Position numbers and translations under genes: made by a program. Under the pieces are notes generated by a model, which saw only the letters and a program-made list of their open reading frames with translations, ran no database searches and was not told the DNA's origin. DNA of 64,000 nucleotides from Neelides folsomi (Eukaryota; Arthropoda; Collembola; Neelipleona; Neelidae). The stretch spans positions 186,001-250,000 of the forward strand of contig JAQGBZ010000020.1 in NCBI GenBank assembly GCA_034687125.1, read 5' to 3'. Positions 1 to 15,530 of this stretch are shown piece after piece; the stretch's first letter is position 1; each line of letters starts with the position of its first letter.

Positions 1-2172
<2,172 letters not shown>

Positions 2173-2800
2173 CCTTTTTTATTATTAATAGCCTTTAAAT
2201 TAACATTAAGAAGATAATTATTTTATTTTCATAATTCCCGCTTTCAAATTTAAATTCATTGTTTAGTTCAATTAAGTTCAAATTCTTGATTTAAAAATCA
2301 TCATTTAAATATCGTCATTTAAAAAAATTGTTTTTAAAAATCGTTTTTAAAAATCGTCCATTTTGTAATTTCTTGTCTAATGCATAAAAAGACCGGGAAA
2401 TTAATGAATGATGAAAGGATTTAAATTAATCTTTGACATGTTGACATTATATAATGTTATTTTTTAATTGTAATTAGTATGTAAACTACAACTAACTTTT
2501 TCTTTTGCAGAGGGCACGGACTCTTAAAGTCTTCGTTCTTCCGATGGAGAAATCTTTGTAAAAAGTAGAAGAATTCTAAACATCTCACTCACCAAAGGAG
2601 TTGTGTGGCTTTGAATTTAGAAATCTCATACAATTTTAGAAAACTTTTCAAATCACTTTTTTGTCAATTTTTAGAACATGTAGGATGTGAAGTTAATTAA
2701 AATTAAATGAAAAGTTTTAAAATCCAAATGGATTTTTCCACCTTCATTAATTCACATTTTGTTACCATTAATTAAATAATTAATTAAATAAAGATTTCAT
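2173..2800 (+). other. Antp: Antp 3' UTR (approximate)
   Basis: AT-rich sequence after the Antp stop codon. It holds a tandem of short AAATCGT/TTTTTAAAAATCG repeats (about 2290-2360) and a canonical AATAAA poly(A) signal at 2787-2792. The 3' end is inferred; no earlier AATAAA is obvious to me. A very good 3' splice site lies inside it at about 2491-2510. Confidence 0.5.
2491..2510 (+). other. Strong 3' splice site downstream of the Antp stop codon
   Basis: A CTAAC branch-point-like sequence (2492-2496) is followed by a T/C tract and TTTTGCAG ending at 2510. It is a better acceptor than the one used for the homeobox exon. No convincing GT donor is visible between 2172 and 2490. If an upstream phase-1 Antp exon spliced here, the frame would read five codons and then stop (TAA), giving a protein without a homeodomain. 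It could equally serve a 3'-UTR intron or a noncoding RNA, or be fortuitous. Confidence 0.4.
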
Positions 2801-3009
2801 TAAAGAATTAATTAAAGAAAATTTCTATAATTTTAATATGAAAAAAGGTGAGATTTTTCTTGAGGGGTTTTCAAAATAATTTATGAAGCACATCACTTTG
2901 ATTATCATTTCTATTATAAATATTCTTATTGTTATTTCATCAGTTTTTTTTATCAAGTAGGGAAATCAAATAGTGTGAATAAATGAATGTGTAAAACATA
3001 TAGGAAATA

Positions 3010-3083
3010 ATACGTAAAATATTTAATATGAATATACGTAATATTTCATTTGAGAATATACGTAATATTTAATATGAATATAC
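3010..3083. repeat. Tandem ATACGTAATATTTAATATG repeat
   Basis: Three imperfect copies of a unit of about 25-30 bp containing ATACGTAA and ATTTAATATGAATAT. It is AT-rich and lies just beyond the likely Antp 3' end. No function is assigned. Confidence 0.6.
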
Positions 3084-4483
3084 CTATCTGTATAAATAAT
3101 ATATTATATACTACAATATCCATATATCCATATATAAGTACATATAGTTGAGATATATTGCTCTAAAAATGCTCTATGATTTAACTCCTGTAACTATTTT
3201 GTTTAAATTATTTAATTAATTAATGATTAGTTCAACATTGTAAGTATACGGTTCGAGTTTTGTGATTTTCAATGTATACCCAAAATGCCCGCAATGAGTT
3301 CAAACTCCCATACGAAAAAATACTCGGAAAACTCCGAAAACTCCGAAATACACACAAGAGATACGAAGAAGAAAATTCACTTGGAAATTGATCGCGGAAT
3401 TCCCAAAGGAAATTCCCGTCGGGTTTCTTTCAGTTTAAATCCTTCGGCTAAATATTGGGAAGAAAGTTTGGGAGGGAAAGTTTAAAGTGTGAAGTGCGCG
3501 GAATGTTTTTATAAAAAAATGCAAAAAGTGGAAGGAGCAAAAACGCGTGTGAGTTTCCCTTTGGACTTCGCCAGCTGCATCGGAATTGGATGAGTCTCAA
3601 TTTTTTTAAACTTTTTAAAAATCATTTTCATCAAATGCATCTTTCAAATTTAAATTTAAAAATTAGGTAAAATTGTTAGATAAAGAAAAATGCAAAGTTA
3701 GACCTAAAATGCAAATCATCTTTAAAATAGTAATAATGCAAATAATGAAATTGTGCAGAATATTAATGCGAAAATTACTTGTAATCAATTATGCGAAGCA
3801 AGACGAATAGGAAATATAAGAAATGGAAAACAGTATTATTTAACAATTTAACACATTAGGAACTTAAATACAAAAATGGACAAAATATATTCTTAAAATC
3901 AATTTTAGCAAAACATCTAATTAAACTACAAAATGTATACCTTAAATAATAGTTGATAATAAGTTAACCGATGAGAATTAGTTAATTGGTAATTAGTTAA
4001 TTGATATTTTTATTAGTTCGATGAGAATATTTAAAGATTTGAACATTAAGGCAAGATGGAGATTTCAATTTCCTCCGCTCGTTAACTTTAAAGATTCAAA
4101 AGAGGAGAATTTCAATTCATTCACAACAGAGGAAATTGAATGAATAATTGAAGCTCAAATTATGAACTTTCCCATTTTCCTTCCTTTCATTAATTCAATG
4201 GGAATTAAAGTGAAAAAGGGAGATTTTGCTTCCAAAGTCATTTGGATTTACTTTGGGAATTCTTTCACTCCCTTTGATCTTCAAATTATTCAAAAGTCCA
4301 TCAGAGGAGAAATTTTAAATTTTTAAATTTAGTGAGAACAAATACGTAAAATGCCTTTGATTCGTAATTTAAAAACTATTGTTTTTAAAAGGATTCTTTA
4401 AATTACAATTAGCATTGAAGTTGAATTAAATTCTAATTAAATTAAATTAATTACTTTGGTCAACACCGACGTTGCTATCAAGT

Positions 4484-4796
4484 TATACGAGAAACATTTT
4501 TTCCCATTTATGAAACAATTTATTACGATTAGATTTATTAAACCTATACGAAACAATTTTTATTCCTCAGTTTTTGTATACGATTTTAAAATATATTTAC
4601 TCCAAAACTTCGACCTGTTTTAAGAATGATTCAGTTAATTGTAATTAAAATGTAATTTAAAAATATAAATTTGATTTAAAGAAACAGATTTACAGATAGT
4701 ATACGAGAAACCGTCTAATCATTTTACTCATCAAATTATACGAAATAAATAAAAATGAGCCAGAATGAAACTTTAGTCTTTGATTTTTGTATACGA
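4484..4796. repeat. Duplicated module of TATACGA motifs
   Basis: TATACGA occurs exactly six times, at 4484, 4545, 4577, 4700, 4737 and 4790. The contexts repeat in order: TATACGAGAAAC (4484, 4700), TATACGAAACAA/TATACGAAATAA (4545, 4737) and TTTTTGTATACGATT (4572, 4785). This indicates an old tandem duplication of about 215 bp in which the motif has been kept while the rest diverged, as expected for protein-binding sites. The binding factor is unknown. Other TATACG words lie nearby at about 3246 and 5422. Confidence 0.65.
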
Positions 4797-5751
4797 TTAA
4801 ACAGAAAGCATTGCGAAATAACTATTAATTAAATAATTTGACTTTAATTAATTTAAATTATATTTTGAAATTAAAAGAATGACTTTTAGTACAAAGGAAG
4901 TTGATTTTTGGGTGGAAGCTTCAATAGGATTGTAATTGTACTTAAAAGGAAATTCCCAAGTCTTGGGACTTAATTAAATAAAAGGTCATTCACTTATTGA
5001 CCCTTTGTGTAATAAAGAAAGTAAAAGTGTTTTTAGCAGAGGAAATTCTAACATTTAATAAAACAGATACGATTTAAACAATTTTAGTAATATTTAAAAT
5101 ATTTAAATACAAAGTTCATATTTAATCATTTTCTCTATTTAAAAGAACATTTAAAAATATACATTTAAGCGAAAATTTAAACGTCAAGATTAAATTAAAT
5201 TTAAATATGAATACATTTAAGCATAAAATATCCCCGTGCATGAAAAACTTTAAATCTACATGTTTAGGTAATAGGGATTGAATATAGGATTAGAGAATTA
5301 AGGTCTCATTGTCGCCCGTACAATTTAACTACAATTAAACTTACAGATCTAAACTTATAAACATTATTAAATTAAACTTTAAACATTAAATTAAATGTTA
5401 AATTCCAATTGTTAAAAAAAGTATACGTTGAAATCTTCAAAGGCTTCGCCCGTGTGGAATTAAAAAGAACTCTTTAGCTTTTAAGGTGAAATTAATTGAC
5501 TCTTACAAATACTTGATATATCTAAACGTAATGAAAAAGTGTAATCTGTAAAATGTGAAGCATCCAATTAATTATTGGATCCATTGTGTATTAAAATACC
5601 GGTTAAGTGAAACATTGAGTCTAACGATAAGTAAAGGCAAAGTTGGAATATAAAATGAATGTACATCAGTGAAACTAAATCTTTTCATTTATCATATAAA
5701 CAAAATACCATCACAAAATCCATCTTAAATTAATTAATTAGCTATTTGGTC

Positions 5752-5841
5752 ATTTAGTTAGTTATTTGGTTTGTTAGTTAGTTAGTTATTTGATTATTTG
5801 GTTAGTTAGTTAGTTGGTTGGTTATTTAGTTAGTTATTTGG
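5752..5841. repeat. GTTAGTTATTTG simple repeat
   Basis: A degenerate array of GTTA and TTTGG words covering about 90 bp, strongly G+T on the + strand. It marks the left flank of the island near 6.0 kb. The opposite-strand type (TTAACTAAC) occurs at 33.9-34.07 kb. Confidence 0.7.
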
Positions 5842-7550
5842 TAGGATTTTTATTTTGTGAGTTTTAAGGGAAAAAGGGAAGGGATGTTTTTGGTTCTCGG
5901 AGGGTATTTTGATTAATGGTTTTTGTTTGACTCGGGTGGAGTTAGGGAGTTGTGGCGCGATGGCTGCTTGGGAAACTCCGCTTCCATTGGCAGATCCCTC
6001 ACACGACACTCATGAGATGATAATGAGAATAAATCCAAGCTCATTTTCCCCTGTCAATCAAACGGCGGAGTCGCTCTGGTGGCCCATGCCCACAACATAC
6101 CCTGACCACCTTGGCACGAGTTGGCGGCACAAAACACCCAAACCAAATCCCGCACCAAAATCTGACATTAATATAAAAGATCCAAATCATCAAAATCATC
6201 CTAACATTCAAAACATTACCAAAACTCTTTCACAATCTTTCAAAATGATACGGAAAATATTTCTAATTCTCTTTAACACATTTTTGGATCTTAATCATTT
6301 TCCATTCCTTCGAACTTTTCCTATTTCGCTCACAACAATCTTTATACAGGAATGTACAGGAATGTATTTAATCTTAATATCTTAATTAAATATTTTATAT
6401 CAGGTTAAATTATCTAAATTCACGCATATTTTTAAATATTTATTTACTTAAAACATTATTTCTTAGCATACGCATAGACTAGTATTTCTAGTGTTGGTAT
6501 TTTCCTTTAAAGTTAAATCCTAATTATAAGTAAATAATTTAAATATAATATTTATATTTAATAATAATTATAGTTAGTGCATATCATATTAGTATTATTA
6601 AATCTTGAGTTATTCAGTATATTATTTATATTTGCCTTTAGATACTGTATTTATAATACTGTATCAGTAATCAGTACATATTAGATACTATATTGATACT
6701 GTATTTATTAATTTATTATATGTACTGTATTTTACTTTAGAAGTTTTAGTTGGGTTTGTTTGAGTTTTTACAACATTGAAATGTTTATTTATTGAATATT
6801 TACGAATTGTTGAAATATTGTTATGAGCTTGTCAATTCCCAATTTGAGTCCATTGAGACTGAGAATGAAAAAAAGCCATGTGGGATTTTTCATCTTGAGA
6901 GGAATCTCTGTAAAAGCTAAGGGAGAATCTTATGCATTAGGTATTGTATAGATTTCTAAATGTATAGGAATCGTGTATAACTCATAGGGATGTTGATTTC
7001 CCCTCTCTCTGTGATCTTATTATTAGTTTTCTCCCCTCTCTCATCATTGGGAGCTGAGCACTATGGAGGGAAAATGGCCGGAATGGAGTCGATTATTCAT
7101 TTTGGACGTTGTGAGGACTAAAACCCGCCTTCCCTTCAATCATCCCTCACTTCCCTCCCTGGTCCAAGGGCTCCATTAGGGACAACAAATTCCAAACAAG
7201 TCCGGGGTTTTCGCAGAAAGACAAACCTAATGGACAGCCTATTAATGGACCAAGGGAGTAAAAAATGGGTGGAGGTAAGTGACAACCCGACGGTGATGGA
7301 TCCGAACACCCTTTTCCTCTTTCGCTACTACTCCACAATGCCCGGGTATTCTCCGCCCATGTATTATGCACCACTTTAACCCTTTTCCCTTTTTAATCAT
7401 TCCAGAGTACTAAAATGAACCGATCCAGTCTTAACTATAAGAATAAATAGGAAGCTAAAAGTATAACCAGGAAATAGAAATTCATAGCATAAAAGAAATT
7501 CATAGGGAAATAGGAAAAATGAAGAAAACGGAGAAAAAAGTAAAAATACG

Positions 7551-7642
7551 AAATATATGAAATATATGGAAATATATTACAAGAAATGTATCGGAAGAAA
7601 TGTATAGGAAATGTATAGGAAATGTATAATATGAAATGTACG
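7551..7642. repeat. Degenerate GGAAATGTATA repeat
   Basis: About 90 bp of GAAATATATG, GAAATGTATAG and similar units with a period of 10-14 bp. A similar GGAANTGTAT array lies at 49952-50040 upstream of ftz. Confidence 0.6.
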
Positions 7643-7940
7643 TAAGGAATGGGAGAAATGGGAGAAATGAAGGCTGGGAGGGATGGCCGTGAAAAATTAG
7701 CCTTTCAAAATCCACCGAGCAATTTATTTCTTTTGAGCCATTTTCTCCAATTTCCCAACCGCCTCCTTTGGAAGTGATAGAAAAAAACACTTCCTAAATT
7801 TCACATCCCAACAAACACAATTTTACTCTACTTTACCTTTTATACAAAACAACATGGAAAATCGGATGGATCCAAAGACGCGAGGGATTTTGAAGATTTT
7901 TACCTTTGCACAATTTCCATCCAAAGAATCCGAAACCTTA

Positions 7941-8034
7941 CATTTATTATAAATGAATGATTATTGTTCATTTATTATAAATGAATGATTATTGTTCATT
8001 TATTATAAATGAATGATTATTGTTCATTTATTAT
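7941..8034. repeat. 28-bp tandem repeat, three full copies and part of a fourth
   Basis: Three identical 28-bp units (7941, 7969, 7997) and a partial fourth (8025-8034). Each contains the near-palindrome CATTTATTATAAATG followed by a second AATGATTATTG block. The absence of divergence implies recent expansion. The unit is full of TTAT/ATTA words that homeodomains can bind. Confidence 0.9.
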
Positions 8035-9352
8035 CAGATATTTATTATCGGATATTTTTAAAGTCATTTTGAATCATAATTAATGATTAAAATGAATATT
8101 TAAATATTTGGTGCCATTTTAGATTTTATAATTTAATTATCTTTTATTAATTTGTGTAAACATATAAATAGTATCGAGACTGTCTTTTTTACTATCATTA
8201 TGTTATATTTTTATCCAATATTGATAAATGTAATTTTGCATTTGAAGATTTGCGAGATTGAGATTCGTTTTTGAATTGTAATTTGTGTTTTGGCTAGGGG
8301 GAATGATTTTGTTTTTGAGTGAGCCGGGAGTTTGAGATTGGTTTTCTTCTCCCACTTTCCCGAGAGGTTTCGGGGGAAGATCGATTACATTCTTCCATTA
8401 ACTTCCTAATCACTTTCGACCCCTCCACTTTGACAACCATCCCTCACACAACAAAGAATACAAACAGTCACAAAAGAATCACAAAATCTCATCTCAATTC
8501 AATTACATTACTCATTCAAACAAACTTAATCTCAACGCCTCTCAATTTATTTAACTTTAATTCTTCCTAACAACATTTTATATTGAATTTACACAGATCG
8601 TTTTTTGGAATTCTGGCTTATACTAAAAAAGAACAAAATATCATATTTATATAATATAGTACTTATTTTTATATCAATATTATTATAATGTATGTATGTA
8701 TAAGAAATGATATTTTTATATATGTAGTATTTGTATTTTTCCTTGTATTATTTTCTACTTGAGTTTACACAATTGATGTTTATAAAACTGTGAGGAGTCT
8801 TTGATGAATTGCCATTGGATGGGATTTTGTGTAAAGTCAGGTTTGGGTCGAGCGGAGGAAGATTAATTGAATGGAATGAGTGAATGGACATTGACATGGG
8901 AGATCCAATCGAGGACAAAAAGAATACTGGGAGGTTTCACGTCAACTCCAAAACATTCAATCCAGTCAATAAATTCCACAATGCCATTAACTTAATAAAA
9001 ATATTCTAAGTTTATTAAAGAAATCAAAAATAACTAACAGAAAGCTTTCATTAAATTCTCCATGTTAAAAGCTGGCAATTTTAAAACGCGATGATTTTGA
9101 TTAATTTTTTTTATTTATACTTGATTTTTATATAAAACTTAATTAGGAATTTTAAAAGAAGCTCAGAATTAAGAATTTTTATGCAGAGTTATATAATTAA
9201 TTCAATTTTGGTTTTTTGTTAGGAATTTAAAAAAAGGTATTTTGTAATTAGAATGAGTTGGGGTTGTTTGGTTTCTATTTTGAGTTCCCTCCTGGCATAT
9301 GAGAAGGAAGATGGAGGGAAGATGATGTAAGGTGTAATGGGATATTGGAAAA

Positions 9353-9364
9353 GGGTCATAAATC
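9353..9364 (+). promoter_or_regulatory. GGGTCATAAATC box (possible Hox/Cdx-type site)
   Basis: This 12-mer is one of several TCATAAAT boxes in island cores: 537-547 as ATCATAAATCAC, 17912-17925 as GGGTCATAAATCAC, 46881-46892 and 54641-54651 in reverse orientation, and 25833-25846 as TTATTTATGACATC. TTTATGA and TGATTTAT are known preferences of posterior Hox/Cdx proteins and Exd-Hox dimers. Use here is inferred only. Confidence 0.3.
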
Positions 9365-9910
9365 TCCCTTTTGGATCCATCAAAATTCCCTCAAGGCGCC
9401 TCGCAATCCACAAACGAGAAATCCAAAAACAAAAGCCCTGTCATTATTCATCCAAAACCCTTTTTACCAAAAACCATTTATTAATTATTGGAACAAAATT
9501 CATTCTTTTTAAATTCAACATTCATTCATTTTATTCATTTCATTCTTAATTTTATACACAGTTTCATACAATTAGAGTAAAATTCAGAGTTAAATCCATT
9601 TATTAAATTTAATAATAATCAAATTTAATTAAAACAAGTAATTTTTAAATAGGTTCATCTTTGCAACATCATTACACGCTTTAAAAACTTTTAATGCCTT
9701 TCCTTGTATTTAATGTAACATTAAATGTTAACGTATTAATATTGAAATTTTGCAAAAAGAATTATTTTGAAGTGAAATTTGAAATGAGGTCTGAATTAGC
9801 ATGAAGGTTGTTTGTATTCCCCAAGCTTATTATGAAGTCAAATCCTTTCGGGATCTCCCTAATGCCATCACATGCATTCTAATCACCCGACCCTTCCTTG
9901 TCTTTTTTTA

Positions 9911-9957
9911 CTCAAATTCAAATTCAAATTCAAACTCAAACTCAAATTCAAACTCCA
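9911..9957. repeat. Hexanucleotide microsatellite (TTCAAA/CTCAAA)n
   Basis: Seven hexamer units alternating TTCAAA and CTCAAA. It creates a meaningless Ser-Asn repeat in the overlapping reading frame 9801-10040, which I do not regard as a gene. Confidence 0.9.
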
Positions 9958-10822
9958 ACGATCCCCATTGTCATAAAACCACGTTTAATTCCATTAAAAT
10001 CAAATCGATACTTCAACCAAACCCCTATTTTTTAAATTAATACAAAATCTAACATTAAGACAAATTTTAATTACAAAGTATATAAAGTGTATTATGTATA
10101 TAAAGATTATTATGATGTATAAAGATTTTTAATTATTTAATTATTTTAATTTTGTAAGATTTTTGGAAATTTTAAGAGATAAGAAAAGCTGTGTATGTTT
10201 TGTATGTAATTAGAGGGAAGGGGTCGAATTGATGTTTGTAAATGTCGGATGCGGGCAGGGAAAGTTTTTGGCTGTGAAAGTGAGGTTGAGTCGGGCGAGA
10301 TGGTTTGGAGATAGATTAGAAGCATTATGTTCCTGACAGATAGACGTTTGAGTTATGGCCGCTGCGTATATTTTATCCCTAATACACTTTTTGTGTCCCC
10401 GAAAAACTAATTCGATTGGATACAGCATCTTTTTTCATCTTCGCTTCACTTCCCGCCACTCACTCACCCAAGCTCCGCTTTCAATTCAGACCAATTCAAT
10501 TCCATTACGACCTTTACCTTCTTTTTAAAAACGGCCCTTACAAACTTACAATTCCCTTTCAACAAAATTCGATTCCTTTACTTCAATTCCTTCCTTCAAT
10601 TTTTTTCCTTCTCAGGCTCAACAAAATCTTAACTTTCATTCAGCAAGAATGGAATCTCTTAAGTCTCCGTAAAATTCTAAATACAAAATATCAGAAAATA
10701 TCATTGAAAATAAATATAAAGAATTTCCCAATATGAACCTTTGAATTTCCTTATTTTACGCTTTAAACAATTTTCGATCATATACGGTATTTTGACACAC
10801 TTAATCGATTTAACCATTTTAT

Positions 10823-10866
10823 TTAAGAATCCATTATTAAGAATCCATTATTAAGAATACAATTAT
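10823..10866. repeat. 14-bp tandem repeat TTAAGAATCCATTA
   Basis: Two exact units (10823-10836, 10837-10850) and a diverged third. It is a short minisatellite in an AT-rich spacer. Confidence 0.8.
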
Positions 10867-11562
10867 TGAAACACACTGTATACAAACCTTGTCAATAAAA
10901 AGATCAAAAATTGTAGCATTTGTTTTTGTTCCATTTGTACGGAGTTTTACAACGTTTCCAAATTCTAAGAAATTTTGTTGTTTTGTAAATGATTATAATT
11001 AATGATTTAAGGGAGAATTCCATTGGATGGGAAAAGTATAAGAAAATGGCTGGAAGATTTGTATATAATTGTTTGGAGTGTTTGAAGGTACTTTTGTGAA
11101 TTATCTTATTGTTGGTTGAGGGTAATTTTTTCCTTTTTCTTTTTTGGATCCTTTGGATGGGAATTAGGGGAGGACTCGGGAAAGGAAGTTGAAGGGAAAA
11201 TGGATGGGGATTGGGCTGAGGAAACGTCAAAAAAGGGAAAACTGATTTTTCACTCCCCTTCACTTTTGCCGGTTTTTCTCCTTCCCAAATGAGTTTAATT
11301 CCATAGGACTAAAACAAGCCAAGTGTTGGCCATCTTCTTCTTGCCCCCTTCGCTAATGAGATTTTGATTACATTTAAATTACGGCCTTTCTTTCCCACGC
11401 CCGCCATCAAAAACCCGAGTTCATTCCGACCATTCCCCCGCACGTCTAATTACCCGAATTCAAAACAAGTGGGGAAAACACGCGAACCGAATGTTCGTCA
11501 AATGAAACCTGGAGAAATATGAAGTTCGGACAAACCCCTTTCGTGTTTCAAAACTTATCACA

Positions 11563-11639
11563 CAATTTCATATATTTCATACATTAAATACAATTTCATA
11601 TAAAATCATATATTTCGTACAAAATCATATATTTCATAC
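11563..11639. repeat. Tandem ATATTTCATAC repeat
   Basis: Four or more imperfect units containing CATATATTTCATAC. The same words (TTTATTTCATATACGAAA) form an array at 57864-57986. Confidence 0.65.
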
Positions 11640-13717
11640 CTTGAGTATATTTCAGATATTTTTATTTTTATAAGTATATTTATGATATGTATTTTATACA
11701 GGGAAATTCCTCACGATTTGGATATATTTTGCATGATGTTACAAATTATTACATTGAGTAGAATTAAATACCCGGTTAGAATTTTCATATTTTACATACA
11801 TATTTTACAAATAACTTTCATACCCGGTCCGGGTTTGTAGAAATAAGAAGGTTATTTGTATTTGAGTGAGTGGATGGAAGTTTGTGCATGAAAAGTTTGT
11901 AATTGGTGTGACCCTTTTTATTCTTCCATTTTTGTGAATTGGTATTTAAACGATTGGTTTTTCTGGGTTTCAAAGGCGGTTTCATTTTCCACTTTTCTCT
12001 CCCTCGGAATGTCGCATGTGAATTTGGCGTAAAATTAAGGGAATTAATTCAACTCAATTTTATTTTCTATTTCGCTCGCTTTGATTGCTTTACGACCAAA
12101 CTCACACTTTATGACAAAAAACCCAACACTTTGACTATACGTAATAAATACAAGTTTTTTATTCAAACAATTTTATTAATTTCAATTTTATTCAAACAAT
12201 TTGATTAATTTCACAATTATTAATTTCAGTAGCCCAAATACGACCTTTAAAAAATGAATGAAATTTTTCTTAATTTGAGTAAATCAAATAATAATAAACG
12301 ACTTGGATTTATGAACTTTGTTCATTTAATCATTTAATCATCCCCATAAATAAAAGTTTATTCATTAAGTTTAATTAAGTGTGGGTTTGATCCATTGTTT
12401 TTCTTTGGGTGTTGGAAGCCCCATGACGAGATTGAGAAATGAGTTTGAGCGGAGAGGAAATGAAAAAGGGCCGTTTTGACCAGAAGAAGACTTTTCCCCC
12501 AATAAGGCCAATTCCCCTCTTAATCCCACGAAGGGCAAATACAATTAAAAGGTCGCTACCTGTGGAGCAAATTCCAAATCCCACTTGGGGTAATTGAAAT
12601 ACAAATAATCTGACCAATAAGCTTTTCAGTCTCTTAGTCTTTTCATTTTCTTTTCTTTCAATACATATATTACTGTATATATTTCCTATATATTCTATGG
12701 ATTTCATATATATATGAAATATCTGAAATATATCTGAAGTATCTGATATTATATGAAATATGTCTTTTGGTGATTCTCCGTTGATTCTTTTAGTTCTTCT
12801 GATCCTTCCTTTTAGTTAATAAAAAATGAAGATATCACGTCGAGAGAAAGTTATGAGTTTTCTTTGTGACGGCGGCTGGTGCGGAAAAGGCGCCATGTGT
12901 GGGATTCAACCAATCGGCCTTTGGTGAAACAAGTAAGTGATACAAAATTCCTTAATAACTTACAACACTATAACTAACCATTATATACCATACATAATCC
13001 AATACTAGAAATGTACCATACAAATCTAATACAAGAAATATACCAAGTATTCTATATAGAAAATTACCCATATGATATTTCTACTATTACAGTATTGTTT
13101 CTTTAGTTGAATAGATAGTAATATTAGAATATATGGATATGATATTAGATATATATGATATAAGTGTTCTTATTTTGAAAGGATGTAAAAAGTGTTTGGA
13201 TTGTGTGTTTGGGTGTATGTGATAGGATTGGAGATTCACCGCAGCAGGAAGACGCCCAGATGTTGGGAATTCACCGCAGCTTGCCACTTCCAACATACCC
13301 GAAATTAATGAGTTTTCCCCTTCTTATTCTCCCATAATCACTACAAACATCACACACTCGCAATTCAATTCACGACAAAATTCACCAAGGAGAACAATTT
13401 TCCCTCTTTAACTTCCATTTAACTATTTAATGCCAAAATAAAATAAAACCAGTAAAATTAAATATTTGATCAAGATTTCTTTTATTGAGATTTCATGTTT
13501 GGATTTGTTTTTCTTTTGTTGATTTTGATTCTCCTCATGAAGAGAAAAAAGTTGTTTGTTCGGGCGGTTGTTTAATAAAACATTCGCGTTTTCGTTTTTT
13601 TCGGTTTTTTCTCTCGGTTGATAATTGAAAAGGAAATTCGTCCGGGTTTTTTCCTCTGGTTATTATTACACACATTCTACGTCATTTCCTCTTCATTTCG
13701 AGCATTGCGGGGATTGA

Positions 13718-13752
13718 AGAAATCCATAGAGAAATCCATAGGAGAAAAAGAT
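13718..13752. repeat. 12-bp minisatellite AGAAATCCATAG
   Basis: Two exact 12-bp units (13718-13729, 13730-13741) and a decayed third. The unit matches part of the 12-bp array at 23403-23520. Confidence 0.75.
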
Positions 13753-15504
13753 CCGGAAGGTCTGCGATTGATCCAAAAGGAGTGAAAGCATTAAAAGAGG
13801 AATGGAGAAGAAAGAGACGTCGAGATTACGTTTTGTATGTGCGGGGGTATTTTTATTGATAACTCTGACCTTATCAGAGTGAATGGAGGTGGAAAGAATG
13901 ATGATTTTTTCTCCTTCTGGTGTGCGGAGGAATTCGACTCAACTCATAAATCTAACAAACTCTAACCTAAACACCAAATGTCACAAAATTAAATAGAAAA
14001 ATTAACCTTACAACTTTACTTTAACTTTACTTTATTCACCCAATTTAATAATGTTCATTTTATTCATCCAATTTTAATATACATTTAATTTAATGAATTT
14101 GTTCATTTAAACCTAATCAATTATTTAATTAAATATTAAAATTTAAACTGTTGGTTATATTTATTACAGAATTTAAATACTTCATTTCTTAAAATGAAGA
14201 GTTGATTTGGGTATGAATGAAAAGAGTAAAAGTGTAATTTGTAACTACGTGGCGTTGGCATCTTCAAAAAAGGTAAAAATGCAGGTGAGAGGAAAACACC
14301 TTGAAAATGAGTTGGATCTCTCCACCGGTACTTGTTCCACCAAAATCCCTTCATTGTCCCATCTTTGTACAAGGTAAGTTCCTTTATCCATTTCACACAT
14401 AATTATTCATTCATTCCTTCACGCTTCCCCAATCTCAATTCTACAATCTACCTAACATTAACAATCTACGCAACATTACAATATTACTCTTAACAATGTT
14501 ACTCTCACAATGTCCCATATAAAATGTCTTCTTTTGATCGAGAACTAACGGGGAAAAGATTTCCTTCATCAGATCATCTAATGGTAGTTTCTATCATTTA
14601 ACATCATTACCGAAATCACATTCAACTCAACGAGATTAATGTGGAGGATGTTGCCCATACAAAATAACATATTTTACACATATCATTTTACTCACTTTAG
14701 ATATACTATAAACTTACAGAATACATATACTCAAAATATACAGATATAAATAATACATAGTATTGTATTTTTAATGCGTATAATACAGATATATAATATT
14801 GGATTGGATTGTATATAGGATTGTATTTATAATGTAAGTATCTATTACTAATGGATATATTGTATAACAAATGTCAAGTTAATGTAATTTGAGAAGTTGA
14901 GCATTAGTTGTACAGTTAGATATATTGTATAAGTGAGGCTTAAGTATTTTGTATGTATATAATAATATAATACAGATACAGATACATATATATTTATTTA
15001 GTTATGTATATATGACTTGATGTTTTGTGAGTCTTGGTTGGGTCTTTGAGTTTTGACGGGGTTTTGGGTTTTATTGATGGCCCTCCTTGGTTTTGGTTGT
15101 TGGATCCACCATCGGTTTTGAATTTGAAAAGAGGGAAGAGCGAATATTTTGACGGGTTGAGAAATGTCTGGGAGGTTGTTTCATTGTCACATGATTGGGT
15201 ACATCGGAGAAGACATTCATCAGGGGGTTGGGAGATCTTACCAAATTCCTCCGTCTAATTCCATTCACTCCAAACATCATTCTCCCGCACCCGTTTGAAA
15301 TTTATGCAAACATCATCTACAAATAATTTCATTCAGCCATTTGTCAACTCACAAGAAAAACCATCATAGACATTTCTATTTAAATTCCTAACTATTAAAA
15401 TTACACAAAAGGAATACAACCGGACTATAGTACAATATTCAAAATCCTGTATATATAAGAATATATATTAAAGTCTGTATAAATGTCATCGTAAGTAATG
15501 TCTA

Positions 15505-15530
15505 TATATATATATAGATAGATAGATAAA
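15505..15530. repeat. TA/GATA microsatellite
   Basis: A (TA)n tract running into three GATA units inside an AT-rich spacer. Confidence 0.8.

Larger units (their letters stand above)
2801..9200. other. Antp-ftz intergenic DNA, part 1 (no gene found)
   Basis: No coding gene is supported. The ORF at 3285-3485 is a chance frame over a short tandem of ACTCCGAAA. The region is mostly AT-rich, with islands at 5880-6150, 7000-7380, 7660-7760, 8300-8430 and 8800-8960. Several of these show the G+T to A+C switch. It contains the repeats listed separately at 3010, 4484, 5752, 7551 and 7941. A short ATAAAAGGTCATTCAC box occurs at about 4980 and recurs as ATAAAAGGTCATTGAAC near 38.73 kb. Confidence 0.6.

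Noticed and set aside
9801-10040. ORF with a Ser-Asn repeat
   Set aside because: Created by the hexanucleotide microsatellite; the rest is low complexity.
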